Shown here in pieces: positions 54,801 through 63,268 of a stretch of DNA of 64,000 nt. The notes under the pieces are model-generated. The model was not told where the DNA came from and made no database searches. It saw nothing but the letters and a program-made list of their open reading frames with translations. The stretch is from positions 1-64,000 of the forward strand of contig BMSW01000026.1 in NCBI GenBank assembly GCA_014649355.1, read 5' to 3'. Both the position numbers and the translations under genes were made by a program. The stretch is from Streptomyces althioticus. Lineage in GTDB: Bacteria > Actinomycetota > Actinomycetes > Streptomycetales > Streptomycetaceae. Every line of letters starts with the position of its first letter. Positions within the stretch are counted from its first letter, which is position 1.

Positions 54801-55835
54801 CACGACCTCGACGATGGTCACCCCCTGGATGCCCTCGGCGGCCGCGAACGCGGAGGTCGGCGGAACCATGCCGCCATCGAGGACGACGAGGATGTGCGGC
54901 TGGTCGAGGAGCGGCTGCCCGTCACGGCTGAACCGCGGGCGGCCTTCCAGCCGGTTCGCCAGCAGGTGCTCCAGCTCGCCGAGGTCGTCCCCGAACAGGC
55001 GGCGCGTGCCGGCTCCGTCGAACGACCCCGCCACCTGGCAGTGCGGCAGCCACTTGGTCCAGTCCCAGCGGCCCACGGCTCCCGGAGCGGTCACCACGGC
55101 GACCACCAGGTCGTCGGGGGAGTGGAGTGTGGCGGCCTGCGCGACCAGTGCGCGCGCTGCGGCGTGGGCGCTGTCCGGTTCTCCGGAGACCGTCACGTGG
55201 TAGAAGGCGCGCAGCGAGACGGCGACCGGCAGACCGTCCAACTGACCGTGCACGGACAGGAAGCGCTGCATGGCGCCGGCGCACAGCGGCTCCAGCTCGT
55301 CCACCGGCGCCGTGTGCGGGGCGACCAGCGGGGTGGCCAGCTGCTGCGGCCCCAGACCCACCCGCACCTGCCCGAAGTCGGCGTCGCCGACGCGGCGTTC
55401 CCACACCCGGCTGCCCTCGGCGACCACTGCCCAAAGCTGCTCGGGCGCGGGATGCAGGTACAGCTGCGCGTCCCGCTGGCGGCGGGCCGTCCTGCGCACC
55501 TTGCGGCGGGTCTGCGCGAGATACCGGAGGTAGTCGCGGCGCACGTCCGCCATTTGCCCCTGCGTACCCCTGCGGTACCGCACGATCTGGGCGACGACCA
55601 TCGCGGCCGTCGACACCAGCATGACCACGCCCATGATCCGCATGAACGGGTGTGCGTTGGGAGAGGCGAAGTAGAACACCACCGACGAGCCCATGCCGAG
55701 CGTGGGCAGCACCTGCATGAGGACGCCCTCCTGCTGCCCGCGCGGCAACTCGGGAGGAGCTTCCAGTTGAAGCTCGTCCGAGGACACCTCGGGCGGCAGG
55801 GTGCGCGGTGGGCGCTTGACGACGATCTGGCTCAC
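51873..55835 (-). CDS. eccC: type VII secretion ATPase EccC
   Basis: A 1,320-residue FtsK/SpoIIIE-type motor. Two membrane segments near residues 38-58 and 65-85 are followed by the DUF domain and three ATPase domains. Walker A motifs: GATGSGKSE (474-482), GGPQSGKST (832-840), GESESGKTN (1118-1126). Walker B: LVIDEF in domain 1 (catalytic Glu present), LVIDGW in domain 2 and VVVDDH in domain 3, so only domain 1 looks fully active, as known for EccC. It is a single polypeptide, unlike the split EccCa/Cb of ESX-1. First gene of a minus-strand operon and divergent from eccD. Confidence 0.97.
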   Translation of the reverse strand: MSQIVVKRPPRTLPPEVSSDELQLEAPPELPRGQQEGVLMQVLPTLGMGSSVVFYFASPNAHPFMRIMGVVMLVSTAAMVVAQIVRYRRGTQGQMADVRRDYLRYLAQTRRKVRRTARRQRDAQLYLHPAPEQLWAVVAEGSRVWERRVGDADFGQVRVGLGPQQLATPLVAPHTAPVDELEPLCAGAMQRFLSVHGQLDGLPVAVSLRAFYHVTVSGEPDSAHAAARALVAQAATLHSPDDLVVAVVTAPGAVGRWDWTKWLPHCQVAGSFDGAGTRRLFGDDLGELEHLLANRLEGRPRFSRDGQPLLDQPHILVVLDGGMVPPTSAFAAAEGIQGVTIVEVVSGELDQLRGDLSVVVRPERLFLDSGAGVAYEGEPDSLSLPAAEALARQLAPLRLGSGNDDEPLLANLDFTELLGLGDAAAVDVARTWRPRSTPERLRVPIGVGEDGRPVMLDLKEAAQDGMGPHGLCVGATGSGKSELLRTLVLGLAVTHSSETLNFVLADFKGGATFAGMSRMPHVAAVITNLADDLTLVDRMGDAIRGELQRRQELLRAAGNYANIHDYEKARAAGAPLEPLASLVLVIDEFSELLTAKPDFIDMFIQIGRIGRSLGVHLLLASQRLEEGRLRGLDTYLSYRIGLRTFSAAESRAALGVPDAYHLPSVPGSGYLKFGTEEMVRFKAAYVSGVYRTAGPEAGLSHAPVERRPALFTAAPVPVVYAAPDPDRARTPEPRQEDDALADTVLDVVVQRLEGQGVPAHQVWLPPLDRASALDELLPALTVSAERGLHSAEYPAPGGLTVPLGLVDKPFEQKREVLYQDFSAAAGHMLVVGGPQSGKSTLLRTLIASFALTHTPYEVQFYGLDFGGGGLTAVADLPHVGGVASRLDPERVRRTVAEVAGILNRREQFFRAHGIDSITTYRRRRAAGDLPGEAWGDVFLVIDGWGNFRNDYEGLEGVVNDIAARGLGYGVHVVLSASRYMEVRAVLKDQILGRLELRLGDAMDSEFDRKVAMNVPTGVPGRGQVPAKLHFMTALPRIDSSSDADDLADATAHLVQTVKENWHGPAAPTVRLLPRKLPADQLPKGFEFPQHGIAIGIDEANLEPVFVDFDTDPFFLVFGESESGKTNLLRLITKQIAERYTPAEARIVVGDYRRTMLEAVPESHLLEYAPMASAMQVHMDAVRQFMEKRAPKPDITPQQLRDRSWWSGPQLFVVVDDHELVATSSGNPLGQLVEHLPFARDVGVKFIIARSAAGASRAMYESFMQRLKELGAQGVILSGDPSEGDILGNVRARPMPPGRGVFVSRKRGTPLIQVGLLPQRH

Positions 55836-55929
55836 CGAGGCCTCAATCCCCCTGTGTGGACGATCGGTTGCACGCCGGCACCCCCGTGGTGACGGTCGTC
55901 CTCCACACCGGGGATCCTACGTGTCACCC

Positions 55930-55946
55930 CCGACAGGACTTGTCGG
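55930..55946. promoter_or_regulatory. inverted repeat between eccC and eccD
   Basis: CCGACA-GGACT-TGTCGG, a perfect 6-bp inverted repeat. It lies 46 bases before eccD and 95 before eccC and touches a -10-like TAGGGT on the plus strand. It could be an operator or a hairpin. Confidence 0.35.
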
Positions 55947-55991
55947 TAGGGTTGCGCCCCGCAGCGTACGCATCCGCGAAGCAGGGGGTCA

Positions 55992-57467
55992 GTGAAGGTG
56001 AGTACGACCACGGCGACGGGTTTCTGCAGAGTCACTGTGGTGGCCCCCGACAGCCGTATCGACGTGGCGCTCCCGGTGGACATCCCCGTCGCCGACGTGT
56101 ACCCGGAGATCCTTCGTCTGACGGGTCAGGCCCAGCAGGTCGGCACTCCGACGGGATATCACCTGGTACGGCGCGACGGCAGGGTGCTGGAAGGAGCCCG
56201 CACGCTCTCCGACGAACAGGTTCTCGACGGAGAGGTCCTCAGCCTGCGGCCGTTCGCCCACTCGCTGCCGCCCGCCGTGCATGACGACGTGTCGGACGCG
56301 GTCGCCTCCGCGGTCGTCCGCGACCGGCACCTGTGGAGCGACGACCTGCTGCGCGCCGCGGGGCTCACCGGAGGCGCCCTGCTCCTGCTGCTGCTCGCGC
56401 TCGTCCTGTGGTTCGCCGATCCGGTCCGCCACGACATGCACGGCCTGCCCGGCATAGTCGCGGGAGGCCTCGGCCTCCTGCTCGCCGCTTTCGCGGGTGT
56501 CCGCGCGCGGGTCTACGACGACCGGGCCTCGGCCGTCGCCCTGGGCCTGGGCGCCCTGCCCCTGCTGCTCGTCGCCGGGTCGGGGATCATCGCGGCCCCG
56601 GCCGGGCAGGGGCCGGGGAAACTGCAGTTCATGCTGGGCTGCGCGGCGGTTCTGGTGGTGTCGGTGACCCTCCTCGCGTTCGCGCCCGGCTCGGACGCCC
56701 CCTTCGTGGCCGCGACCTTCCTGGCGGGGGTGGGCACCCTGGCCACCTTCGTCACGATCGTCACCGGAGCCTCCGCGACCGACGCCGCCGCCGTCTGCGC
56801 CCCCTCCGCGATCGCCCTGGTCGCCTTCCTCCCAGGTCTGTCCGTGCGCTTCGCGCGCCTCCCCATCGGCTATGCCGCCCCGCGATCCGCCCTCCACGAC
56901 GACTTCGAGGCGGACCCGTCGCAGGCGCCGGACGCCGAGGCCCTCGACGCCGAGCACATCGCCGCCCAGGCCCGGCGCGGGCACGAAATGCTGCTGGGGC
57001 TGGTGGGCGGCACGTCCGCCGTCGTCGTCGCCTCTGCGGCGGTCCTCGGCTTCTCGGACGACGTGTGGGCCCAGCTGCTGGCGCTCGCCGCCGGCCTCTC
57101 CATGCTGATCCGCGCCCGGCTGTTCCGGTACACCTCCCAGGTGGCCTGCGCCCTGGTCGCCGGCATCGGCGCCGTCGCGCTGCTGCTCGTGGGGATGGTG
57201 CTGAACCCTCCGGCCGAGGCCATGACGGAGTTCGTCCTGCACGGCGACAGGGGAGCGCTGGAACTGCGTACCCTGTGGCTGTCCGCGGCCGTCGCCGTCG
57301 GCGTCGCGCTGATCACCGCCATCGGTCTCGTCGTCCCCCGCAAGGGCCTCTCCCCCTTCTGGGGCCGTTTCCTCGACCTCACCGAGTCGGCCGTCCTGCT
57401 CACGTTGGTGCCGCTGTGCCTGGCCGCGCTGGGTGTCCTCACCGCCGTCCGGTCGCTGACAGGCTGA
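55992..57467 (+). CDS. eccD: type VII secretion integral membrane protein EccD
   Basis: A 491-residue protein. The N-terminal 90 residues are the ubiquitin-like domain (CRVTVVAPDSRIDVALPVD, then HLVRRDGRVLEGARTL). About eleven membrane segments follow, beginning near residue 125 (LLRAAGLTGGALLLLLLA). A cytoplasmic acidic loop (SQAPDAEALDAEHIAAQARRG) interrupts them. This is the EccD fold that lines the ESX membrane complex. GTG 55992; a second GTG two codons on is possible. It is the last ESX gene, with rpsO 230 bases further on. Confidence 0.95.
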   Translation: MKVSTTTATGFCRVTVVAPDSRIDVALPVDIPVADVYPEILRLTGQAQQVGTPTGYHLVRRDGRVLEGARTLSDEQVLDGEVLSLRPFAHSLPPAVHDDVSDAVASAVVRDRHLWSDDLLRAAGLTGGALLLLLLALVLWFADPVRHDMHGLPGIVAGGLGLLLAAFAGVRARVYDDRASAVALGLGALPLLLVAGSGIIAAPAGQGPGKLQFMLGCAAVLVVSVTLLAFAPGSDAPFVAATFLAGVGTLATFVTIVTGASATDAAAVCAPSAIALVAFLPGLSVRFARLPIGYAAPRSALHDDFEADPSQAPDAEALDAEHIAAQARRGHEMLLGLVGGTSAVVVASAAVLGFSDDVWAQLLALAAGLSMLIRARLFRYTSQVACALVAGIGAVALLLVGMVLNPPAEAMTEFVLHGDRGALELRTLWLSAAVAVGVALITAIGLVVPRKGLSPFWGRFLDLTESAVLLTLVPLCLAALGVLTAVRSLTG

Positions 57468-57697
57468 GGCGCCGGCGCGTCCGGCGTTCCCCTCGCAGCC
57501 CGCGCGGGACGGCAGGCCCGGGCAGAGGGCGGCGGAAGCCCTGGTACTCTGGCCGACGGCCGTATGTGTACGCACCCCCGGAGCCACCCGCCCTGGAGGC
57601 CGCGCCCAGCGGATCCCCGCCTTCCGAGTCATGGAAGACCCCCCGAGAAGCAGACCGGGGGCACTCGGTGGCCACTCACAGATCACGAGGAGTACGC

Positions 57698-57985
57698 GTG
57701 TCGCTCGACGCCGCAGTGAAGAAGCAGATCATCTCCGAGTTCGGCACCAAGGAGGGTGACACCGGCTCCCCCGAGGTCCAGGTCGCTCTGCTGTCCCGTC
57801 GGATCTCCGACCTGACGGAGCACCTGAAGACCCACAAGCACGACCACCACTCCCGCCGTGGCCTGCTGATCCTCGTCGGTCAGCGCCGCCGGCTGCTGCA
57901 GTACCTCGCCAAGAAGGACATCCAGCGCTTCCGTACGCTGGTCGAGCGCCTCGGCATCCGCCGCGGTGCGGCGGGCGCCAAGTAA
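57698..57985 (+). CDS. rpsO: 30S ribosomal protein S15
   Basis: A 95-residue protein starting VSLDAAVKKQIISEF, GTG 57698 after GAGGAG. GDTGSPEVQVALLSRRI and HKHDHHSRRGLL are the conserved 16S-rRNA-binding segments of S15. Normal length. A TACTCT at 57545-57550 may be a -10 element. A hairpin follows and then pnp. Confidence 0.97.
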   Translation: MSLDAAVKKQIISEFGTKEGDTGSPEVQVALLSRRISDLTEHLKTHKHDHHSRRGLLILVGQRRRLLQYLAKKDIQRFRTLVERLGIRRGAAGAK

Positions 57986-57994
57986 GACGCCGTG

Positions 57995-58033
57995 AAGGGA
58001 GCGGTTCCCGGGAAAAGGGGGCCGCTCCCTTTG
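57995..58033 (+). terminator. rpsO-pnp intergenic hairpin
   Basis: AAGGGAGCGG (57995-58004) pairs with CCGCTCCCTT (58022-58031) around a 17-base loop. In S. coelicolor the rpsO-pnp read-through transcript is cut by RNase III in an intergenic hairpin; this structure is the likely equivalent. Confidence 0.6.
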
Positions 58034-58147
58034 CTGTACGTGCGGAGTGTCACCGCGCCTTTGTAGTGTGGTAGCACAACGCAAGAACTACGACTCAGCG
58101 TGATGACCCGCGCCGCATCGGGTATGCGACCCACGGACCATCACACC

Positions 58148-58212
58148 GGACGTCACCCGACGTCCACACCGGACGCCGTCCCGGCGTCCACCCCGGACGT
58201 CACCCGACGTCC
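58148..58212 (+). promoter_or_regulatory. triple hairpin in the pnp leader
   Basis: Three neighbouring perfect stems: GGACGTC-ACCC-GACGTCC (58148-58165), GGACGCCG-TCC-CGGCGTCC (58171-58189) and a second exact GGACGTC-ACCC-GACGTCC (58195-58212). They lie in the 404-base rpsO-pnp gap, about 180 bases before pnp. A TAGTGT at 58064-58069 could be the -10 of a pnp promoter, which would put the hairpins in the leader RNA. Confidence 0.55.
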
Positions 58213-58389
58213 CCCGTACGAGGGGAAGCGCACCCCGCCGCCGCCGGTCCTCGGTAGTGGCCCCCGGGAGAGTCAACCCCGGGTGCTTCGATCGAAGACC
58301 GGCCCGCACCAGTGGAGCGCTTCTCCGCCCCGTCCCCTCGCCACACGGGCGAGCGGGACGAAAGACGACAAGTAACGGAGAAAACGCTA

Positions 58390-60603
58390 GTGGAGAACGA
58401 GACCCACTACGCCGAGGCCGTCATCGACAACGGCTCCTTCGGCACCCGCACCATCCGCTTCGAGACGGGCCGCCTGGCCCGTCAGGCCGCCGGCTCCGCC
58501 GTGGCCTACCTGGACGACGACACCATGGTGCTGTCGGCCACCAGCGCTTCCAAGAACCCCAAGGACCAGCTCGACTTCTTCCCCCTCACGGTGGACGTCG
58601 AGGAGCGGATGTACGCGGCCGGGAAGATCCCCGGCTCGTTCTTCCGCCGTGAGGGCCGTCCCTCCGAGGACGCCGTCCTCACCTGCCGTCTGATCGACCG
58701 CCCGCTGCGCCCCTCCTTCAAGAAGGGCCTGCGCAACGAGATCCAGGTCGTCGCCACGATCATGGCGCTCAACCCCGACCACCTGTACGACGTCGTGGCG
58801 ATCAACGCCGCGTCCGCGTCGACGCAGCTGGCCGGCCTGCCCTTCTCCGGCCCGATCGGCGGCGTCCGCGTCGCGCTGATCCGCGGCCAGTGGGTCGCCT
58901 TCCCGACGCACACCGAGCTCGAGGACGCCGTCTTCGACATGGTGGTCGCGGGCCGCGTCCTCGAGGACGGCGACGTCGCGATCATGATGGTCGAGGCCGA
59001 GGCCACCGAGAAGACGATCAAGCTCGTCGAGGGCGGCGCCGAGGCGCCGACCGAGGAGGTCGTCGCCGCCGGTCTGGACGCCGCGAAGCCCTTCATCAAG
59101 GTGCTCTGCAAGGCCCAGGCCGACCTCGCCGCGAAGGCCGCCAAGCCGACCGGCGAGTTCCCGATCTTCCTCGACTTCCAGGACGACGTCCTGGAGGCGC
59201 TCACCGCGGCCGTCAAGCCCGAGCTCGCCCAGGCGCTCACCATCGCCGGCAAGCAGGAGCGCGAGGCCGAGCTGGACCGCGTCAAGGGTCTCGCCGCCGA
59301 GAAGCTCCTGCCGGAGTTCGAGGGCCGCGAGAAGGAGATCTCCGCCGCGTACCGCGCGCTGACCAAGTCCCTGGTCCGCGAGCGCGTCATCAAGGAGAAG
59401 AAGCGCATCGACGGCCGCGGTGTCACCGACATCCGCACCCTGGCCGCCGAGGTCGAGGCCATCCCGCGCGTGCACGGCTCGGCGCTGTTCGAGCGCGGTG
59501 AGACCCAGATCCTGGGCGTCACCACACTCAACATGCTGCGCATGGAGCAGCAGCTGGACACCCTCTCCCCGGTGACCCGCAAGCGCTACATGCACAACTA
59601 CAACTTCCCGCCCTACTCCGTCGGCGAGACCGGCCGCGTCGGCTCCCCGAAGCGCCGCGAGATCGGCCACGGCGCCCTCGCCGAGCGCGCCATCGTGCCG
59701 GTGCTGCCGACGCGCGAGGAGTTCCCCTACGCGATCCGTCAGGTGTCCGAGGCCCTCGGCTCCAACGGCTCGACGTCCATGGGCTCGGTCTGCGCCTCCA
59801 CCATGTCGCTGCTGAACGCCGGTGTGCCGCTGAAGGCTCCCGTCGCCGGTATCGCCATGGGCCTGATCTCCCAGGAGATCAACGGCGAGACGCACTACGT
59901 CGCCCTCACCGACATCCTCGGTGCGGAGGACGCCTTCGGTGACATGGACTTCAAGGTCGCCGGCACCAAGGACTTCGTGACCGCCCTCCAGCTCGACACC
60001 AAGCTGGACGGCATCCCCGCCTCCGTCCTGGCCGCCGCGCTCAAGCAGGCCCGTGACGCCCGCCTCCACATCCTCGACGTGATGATGGAAGCGATCGACA
60101 CGCCGGACGAGATGTCCCCCAACGCGCCGCGGATCATCACCGTGAAGATCCCGGTCGACAAGATCGGCGAGGTCATCGGCCCCAAGGGCAAGATGATCAA
60201 CCAGATCCAGGAGGACACCGGCGCCGAGATCACGATCGAGGACGACGGCACGATCTACATCGGCGCCGCCGACGGTCCGGCCGCCGAGGCCGCCCGCGCC
60301 ACGATCAACGGCATCGCCAACCCGACGATGCCCGAGGTCGGCGAGCGCTACCTGGGCACGGTCGTCAAGACCACGACCTTCGGCGCGTTCGTCTCCCTGC
60401 TCCCCGGCAAGGACGGTCTGCTGCACATCTCGCAGATCCGCAAGCTGGCCGGCGGCAAGCGCGTGGAGAACGTCGAGGACGTCCTCGGCGTGGGCCACAA
60501 GGTCCAGGTCGAGATCGCCGAGATCGACTCCCGCGGCAAGCTCTCCCTGATCCCCGTGATCGAGGGCGAGGACGACGACAAGAAGGACGACGCCGACAAG
60601 TGA
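58390..60603 (+). CDS. pnp: polynucleotide phosphorylase
   Basis: A 737-residue 3'-5' exoribonuclease and RNA 3'-polymerase; in Streptomyces PNPase also makes RNA tails. GTG 58390 (VENETHYAEAVI) follows GGAG. Two RNase PH domains are separated by a helical linker; the second has GRGVTDIRTL and GSNGSTSMGSVCASTMS near the active site. A KH domain (GPKGKMIN) and an S1 domain (GTVVKTTTFGAFVSLLPGKDG) follow, with an acidic/Lys tail. Its stop overlaps the peptidase gene (GTGA). Confidence 0.98.
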   Translation: MENETHYAEAVIDNGSFGTRTIRFETGRLARQAAGSAVAYLDDDTMVLSATSASKNPKDQLDFFPLTVDVEERMYAAGKIPGSFFRREGRPSEDAVLTCRLIDRPLRPSFKKGLRNEIQVVATIMALNPDHLYDVVAINAASASTQLAGLPFSGPIGGVRVALIRGQWVAFPTHTELEDAVFDMVVAGRVLEDGDVAIMMVEAEATEKTIKLVEGGAEAPTEEVVAAGLDAAKPFIKVLCKAQADLAAKAAKPTGEFPIFLDFQDDVLEALTAAVKPELAQALTIAGKQEREAELDRVKGLAAEKLLPEFEGREKEISAAYRALTKSLVRERVIKEKKRIDGRGVTDIRTLAAEVEAIPRVHGSALFERGETQILGVTTLNMLRMEQQLDTLSPVTRKRYMHNYNFPPYSVGETGRVGSPKRREIGHGALAERAIVPVLPTREEFPYAIRQVSEALGSNGSTSMGSVCASTMSLLNAGVPLKAPVAGIAMGLISQEINGETHYVALTDILGAEDAFGDMDFKVAGTKDFVTALQLDTKLDGIPASVLAAALKQARDARLHILDVMMEAIDTPDEMSPNAPRIITVKIPVDKIGEVIGPKGKMINQIQEDTGAEITIEDDGTIYIGAADGPAAEAARATINGIANPTMPEVGERYLGTVVKTTTFGAFVSLLPGKDGLLHISQIRKLAGGKRVENVEDVLGVGHKVQVEIAEIDSRGKLSLIPVIEGEDDDKKDDADK

Positions 60604-61979
60604 CGTCCCGTGGCTCCAAGGCGACGGCCCGCACCTCCTCGGAGGCGCGGGCCGTCGCCCGTACCCAAACCCTCATCAAGGGCGAGAACGGCATCGGCAC
60701 GGTCCGCAGGACCACCCTCCCGGGCGGACTGCGCATCGTCACCGAGACCCTGCCCTCGGTCCGCTCGGCGACCTTCGGCATCTGGGCGCACGTCGGCTCC
60801 CGCGACGAGACCCCGGCCCTCAACGGCGCCACCCACTATTTGGAGCACCTGCTCTTCAAGGGCACGGCCACCCGCTCCGCGCTGGACATCTCCGCCGCCA
60901 TCGACGCCGTCGGCGGTGAGATGAACGCGTTCACGGCCAAGGAGTACACGTGCTACTACGCGCGCGTGCTCGACACCGACCTGCCGCTCGCCATCGACGT
61001 GGTGTGCGACATGCTGACCGGCTCCGTGATCCGTGAGGAGGACGTCGACGTCGAGCGCGGCGCCATCCTCGAAGAGATCGCGATGACCGAGGACGACCCG
61101 GGCGACTGCGTGCACGACCTGTTCGCGCACACCATGTTCGGCGACAACCCCCTCGGCCGCCCCGTCCTCGGCACGGTCGACACGGTCAACGCCCTCACCG
61201 CCGACCGCATCCGCCGCTTCTACCGGAAGCACTACGACCCCACGCACCTGGTGGTCGCCTGCGCGGGCAACGTCGACCACGACAAGGTCGTCCGCCAGGT
61301 CCGCGCCGCCTTCGAGAAGGCCGGTGCCTTCAAGGACCCGGCGGCGCAGCCGATCGCCCCGCGCGGCGGCCGGCGCGCCCTGCGCACCGCCGGCCGCGTC
61401 GAGTTGATCGGCCGCAAGACGGAGCAGGCGCACATCGTGCTCGGCATGCCGGGTCTCGCCCGCACCGACGAGCGGCGCTGGGCGCTCGGCGTGCTGAACA
61501 CCGCCCTCGGAGGCGGCATGTCCTCCCGGCTGTTCCAGGAGGTCCGCGAGAAGCGCGGCCTGGCCTACAGCGTGTACTCGTACACGTCGGGCTTCGCCGA
61601 CTGCGGCCTGTTCGGGGTGTACGCGGGCTGCCGGCCCTCCCAGGTGCACGACGTGCTGAAGATCTGCCGGGACGAGCTGGACCAGGTCGCCGAGCACGGG
61701 CTGCCCGACGACGAGATCGAGCGCGCCGTCGGCCAGCTGAGGGGCTCCACCGTCCTCGGCCTGGAGGACACCGGCGCGCTGATGAACCGTATCGGCAAGA
61801 GCGAGCTGTGCTGGGGCGAGCAGATGTCGGTCGACGACATGCTGTCCCGGATAGCCTCGGTCACCCCGGACGACGTGCGCTCGGTCGCCCGGGACATCCT
61901 GGGACGGCGGCCCTCCCTGTCGGTCATCGGCCCGCTGAAGGACAAGCAGGCGGCCCGGCTGCACGAGGCCGTCGCCTGA
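60600..61979 (+). CDS. M16 family zinc metallopeptidase
   Basis: A 459-residue peptidase. GTG 60600 overlaps the pnp stop, so the two are coupled. The inverted zinc motif HYLEH (family pattern HxxEH) is complete, and the downstream acidic cluster GAILEEIAMTEDDP supplies the further metal ligand. The C-terminal half has the family's KRGLAYSVYSY segment. It corresponds to mycobacterial PepR and B. subtilis YmxG-like proteins, which also follow pnp; the physiological substrate is not known. No signal peptide, hence cytoplasmic. Confidence 0.95.
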   Translation: MTSRGSKATARTSSEARAVARTQTLIKGENGIGTVRRTTLPGGLRIVTETLPSVRSATFGIWAHVGSRDETPALNGATHYLEHLLFKGTATRSALDISAAIDAVGGEMNAFTAKEYTCYYARVLDTDLPLAIDVVCDMLTGSVIREEDVDVERGAILEEIAMTEDDPGDCVHDLFAHTMFGDNPLGRPVLGTVDTVNALTADRIRRFYRKHYDPTHLVVACAGNVDHDKVVRQVRAAFEKAGAFKDPAAQPIAPRGGRRALRTAGRVELIGRKTEQAHIVLGMPGLARTDERRWALGVLNTALGGGMSSRLFQEVREKRGLAYSVYSYTSGFADCGLFGVYAGCRPSQVHDVLKICRDELDQVAEHGLPDDEIERAVGQLRGSTVLGLEDTGALMNRIGKSELCWGEQMSVDDMLSRIASVTPDDVRSVARDILGRRPSLSVIGPLKDKQAARLHEAVA

Positions 61980-62017
61980 CCCACCCCGGCACCACACCCG
62001 GTAAGGAAGCAACAGAC

Positions 62018-62770
62018 ATGAGCAAGCTGCGCGTGGCGGTCCTCGGCGCCAAGGGCCGGATCGGCTCCGAGGCGGTACGGGCGGTCGAGGCCGCCGAGGA
62101 CATGGAACTGGTGGCCGCCCTCGGCCGGGGCGACAAGCTGGAGACCCTCGCCGAGACCGGCGCCCAGGTCGCCGTCGAGCTGACCACCCCCGCCTCGGTC
62201 ATGGGCAACCTCGACTTCTGCGTACGCCACGGCATCCACGCGGTGGTCGGCACCACCGGCTGGACCGACGACCGTCTCGCGCAGCTGGGGGGATGGCTCG
62301 ACCAGTCCCCGGAGACGGGCGTGCTCATCGCCCCGAACTTCTCCATCGGCGCCGTGCTGACCATGAAGTTCGCCCAGATCGCCGCCCCGTACTTCGAGTC
62401 CGTCGAGGTCGTGGAGCTGCACCACCCCAACAAGGTGGACGCCCCCAGCGGCACCGCCACGCGCACCGCCCAGCTCATCGCCGAGGCCCGCCGCCAGGCC
62501 GGCAGCGCCCCCGCCCCGGACGCCACGGCCACCGCCCTGGACGGCGCCCGCGGCGCGGACGTCGACGGCATCCCGGTGCACGCCGTCCGGCTGCGCGGCC
62601 TCCTCGCCCACCAGGAGGTCCTGCTCGGCGCGGAGGGCGAGACCCTCACCGTCCGCCACGACTCCCTGCACCACAGCAGCTTCATGCCGGGCATCCTGCT
62701 CGGCGTGCGCCGCGTGGTGACCACTCCCGGCCTCACCTTCGGCCTGGAACACTTCCTCGACCTGAACTGA
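62018..62770 (+). CDS. dapB: 4-hydroxy-tetrahydrodipicolinate reductase
   Basis: A 250-residue NAD(P)H-dependent enzyme of lysine and diaminopimelate synthesis, which feeds peptidoglycan. The nucleotide-binding loop is GAKGRIG, and the catalytic segment is ELHHPNKVDAPSGTA, with the His and Lys in place. ATG 62018 follows GGAAGC. 38 bases after the peptidase gene and probably on the same transcript. Confidence 0.97.
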   Translation: MSKLRVAVLGAKGRIGSEAVRAVEAAEDMELVAALGRGDKLETLAETGAQVAVELTTPASVMGNLDFCVRHGIHAVVGTTGWTDDRLAQLGGWLDQSPETGVLIAPNFSIGAVLTMKFAQIAAPYFESVEVVELHHPNKVDAPSGTATRTAQLIAEARRQAGSAPAPDATATALDGARGADVDGIPVHAVRLRGLLAHQEVLLGAEGETLTVRHDSLHHSSFMPGILLGVRRVVTTPGLTFGLEHFLDLN

Positions 62771-62785
62771 GCCGGTCCCACCCCT

Positions 62786-63229
62786 ATGCGCGCGAAGATC
62801 TCCTACGCCCTCACGGCCGCCGTCCTGGTCGTCTACTTCGTCCTGGTCGGCAGCCGCGGCGTGCTGCTCATCAAGGCCGGCACGCTCCTCACGGTCACCT
62901 TCGGGGTGGCCGTGCTGATCCTGCCGGTCATCGGCGTGTGGTTCCTCTGGAAGAACACCCAGTTCGTCCGGGACGCCAACCGGCTCGCCGCCGAGCTGGA
63001 CGCCGAGGGCGGCCTGCCCGTCGACAACCTCAGGCGGCTGCCCAGCGGCCGCGTCGACCGCGAGTCGGCCGACGAGGTCTTCGCGCTGCGCAAGGCCGAG
63101 ACGGAGGACGCGCCCGACGACTGGCGCAGCTGGTTCCGGCTCGCCGTGGCCTACCACGACGCCCGGGACACCCCCCGCGCCCGCAAGGCGATGCAGCGGG
63201 CGATCGCCCTCCGCAAGACCGCCTCCTGA
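62786..63229 (+). CDS. small membrane protein with TPR-like C-terminus
   Basis: A 147-residue protein with two membrane segments near 8-25 and 35-56 (LLTVTFGVAVLILPVIGVWFL) and a cytosolic part ending in one TPR-like helical pair (WFRLAVAYHDARDTPRARKAM). 15 bases after dapB. Conserved next to dapB in Streptomyces from memory; no known function. Confidence 0.85.
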   Translation: MRAKISYALTAAVLVVYFVLVGSRGVLLIKAGTLLTVTFGVAVLILPVIGVWFLWKNTQFVRDANRLAAELDAEGGLPVDNLRRLPSGRVDRESADEVFALRKAETEDAPDDWRSWFRLAVAYHDARDTPRARKAMQRAIALRKTAS

Positions 63230-63268
63230 GCGCGCGGGCGGACGTCAGAAGCGGGGCGACACCGTCCG

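Noticed and set aside
51585..55892. A 1,435-codon plus-strand open frame opposite eccC
   Set aside because: Antisense shadow of eccC; the eccC strand has complete FtsK motifs.
21907..57697. Integration of a prophage or ICE between ribF and rpsO
   Set aside because: No integrase, transposase, tRNA gene or flanking direct repeat was seen; the block has normal Streptomyces composition except near the RHS tip.
58387..60498. A 703-codon minus-strand frame opposite pnp
   Set aside because: Antisense shadow; pnp is certain and the antisense product is Gly/Asp/Val repeats without domain signals.
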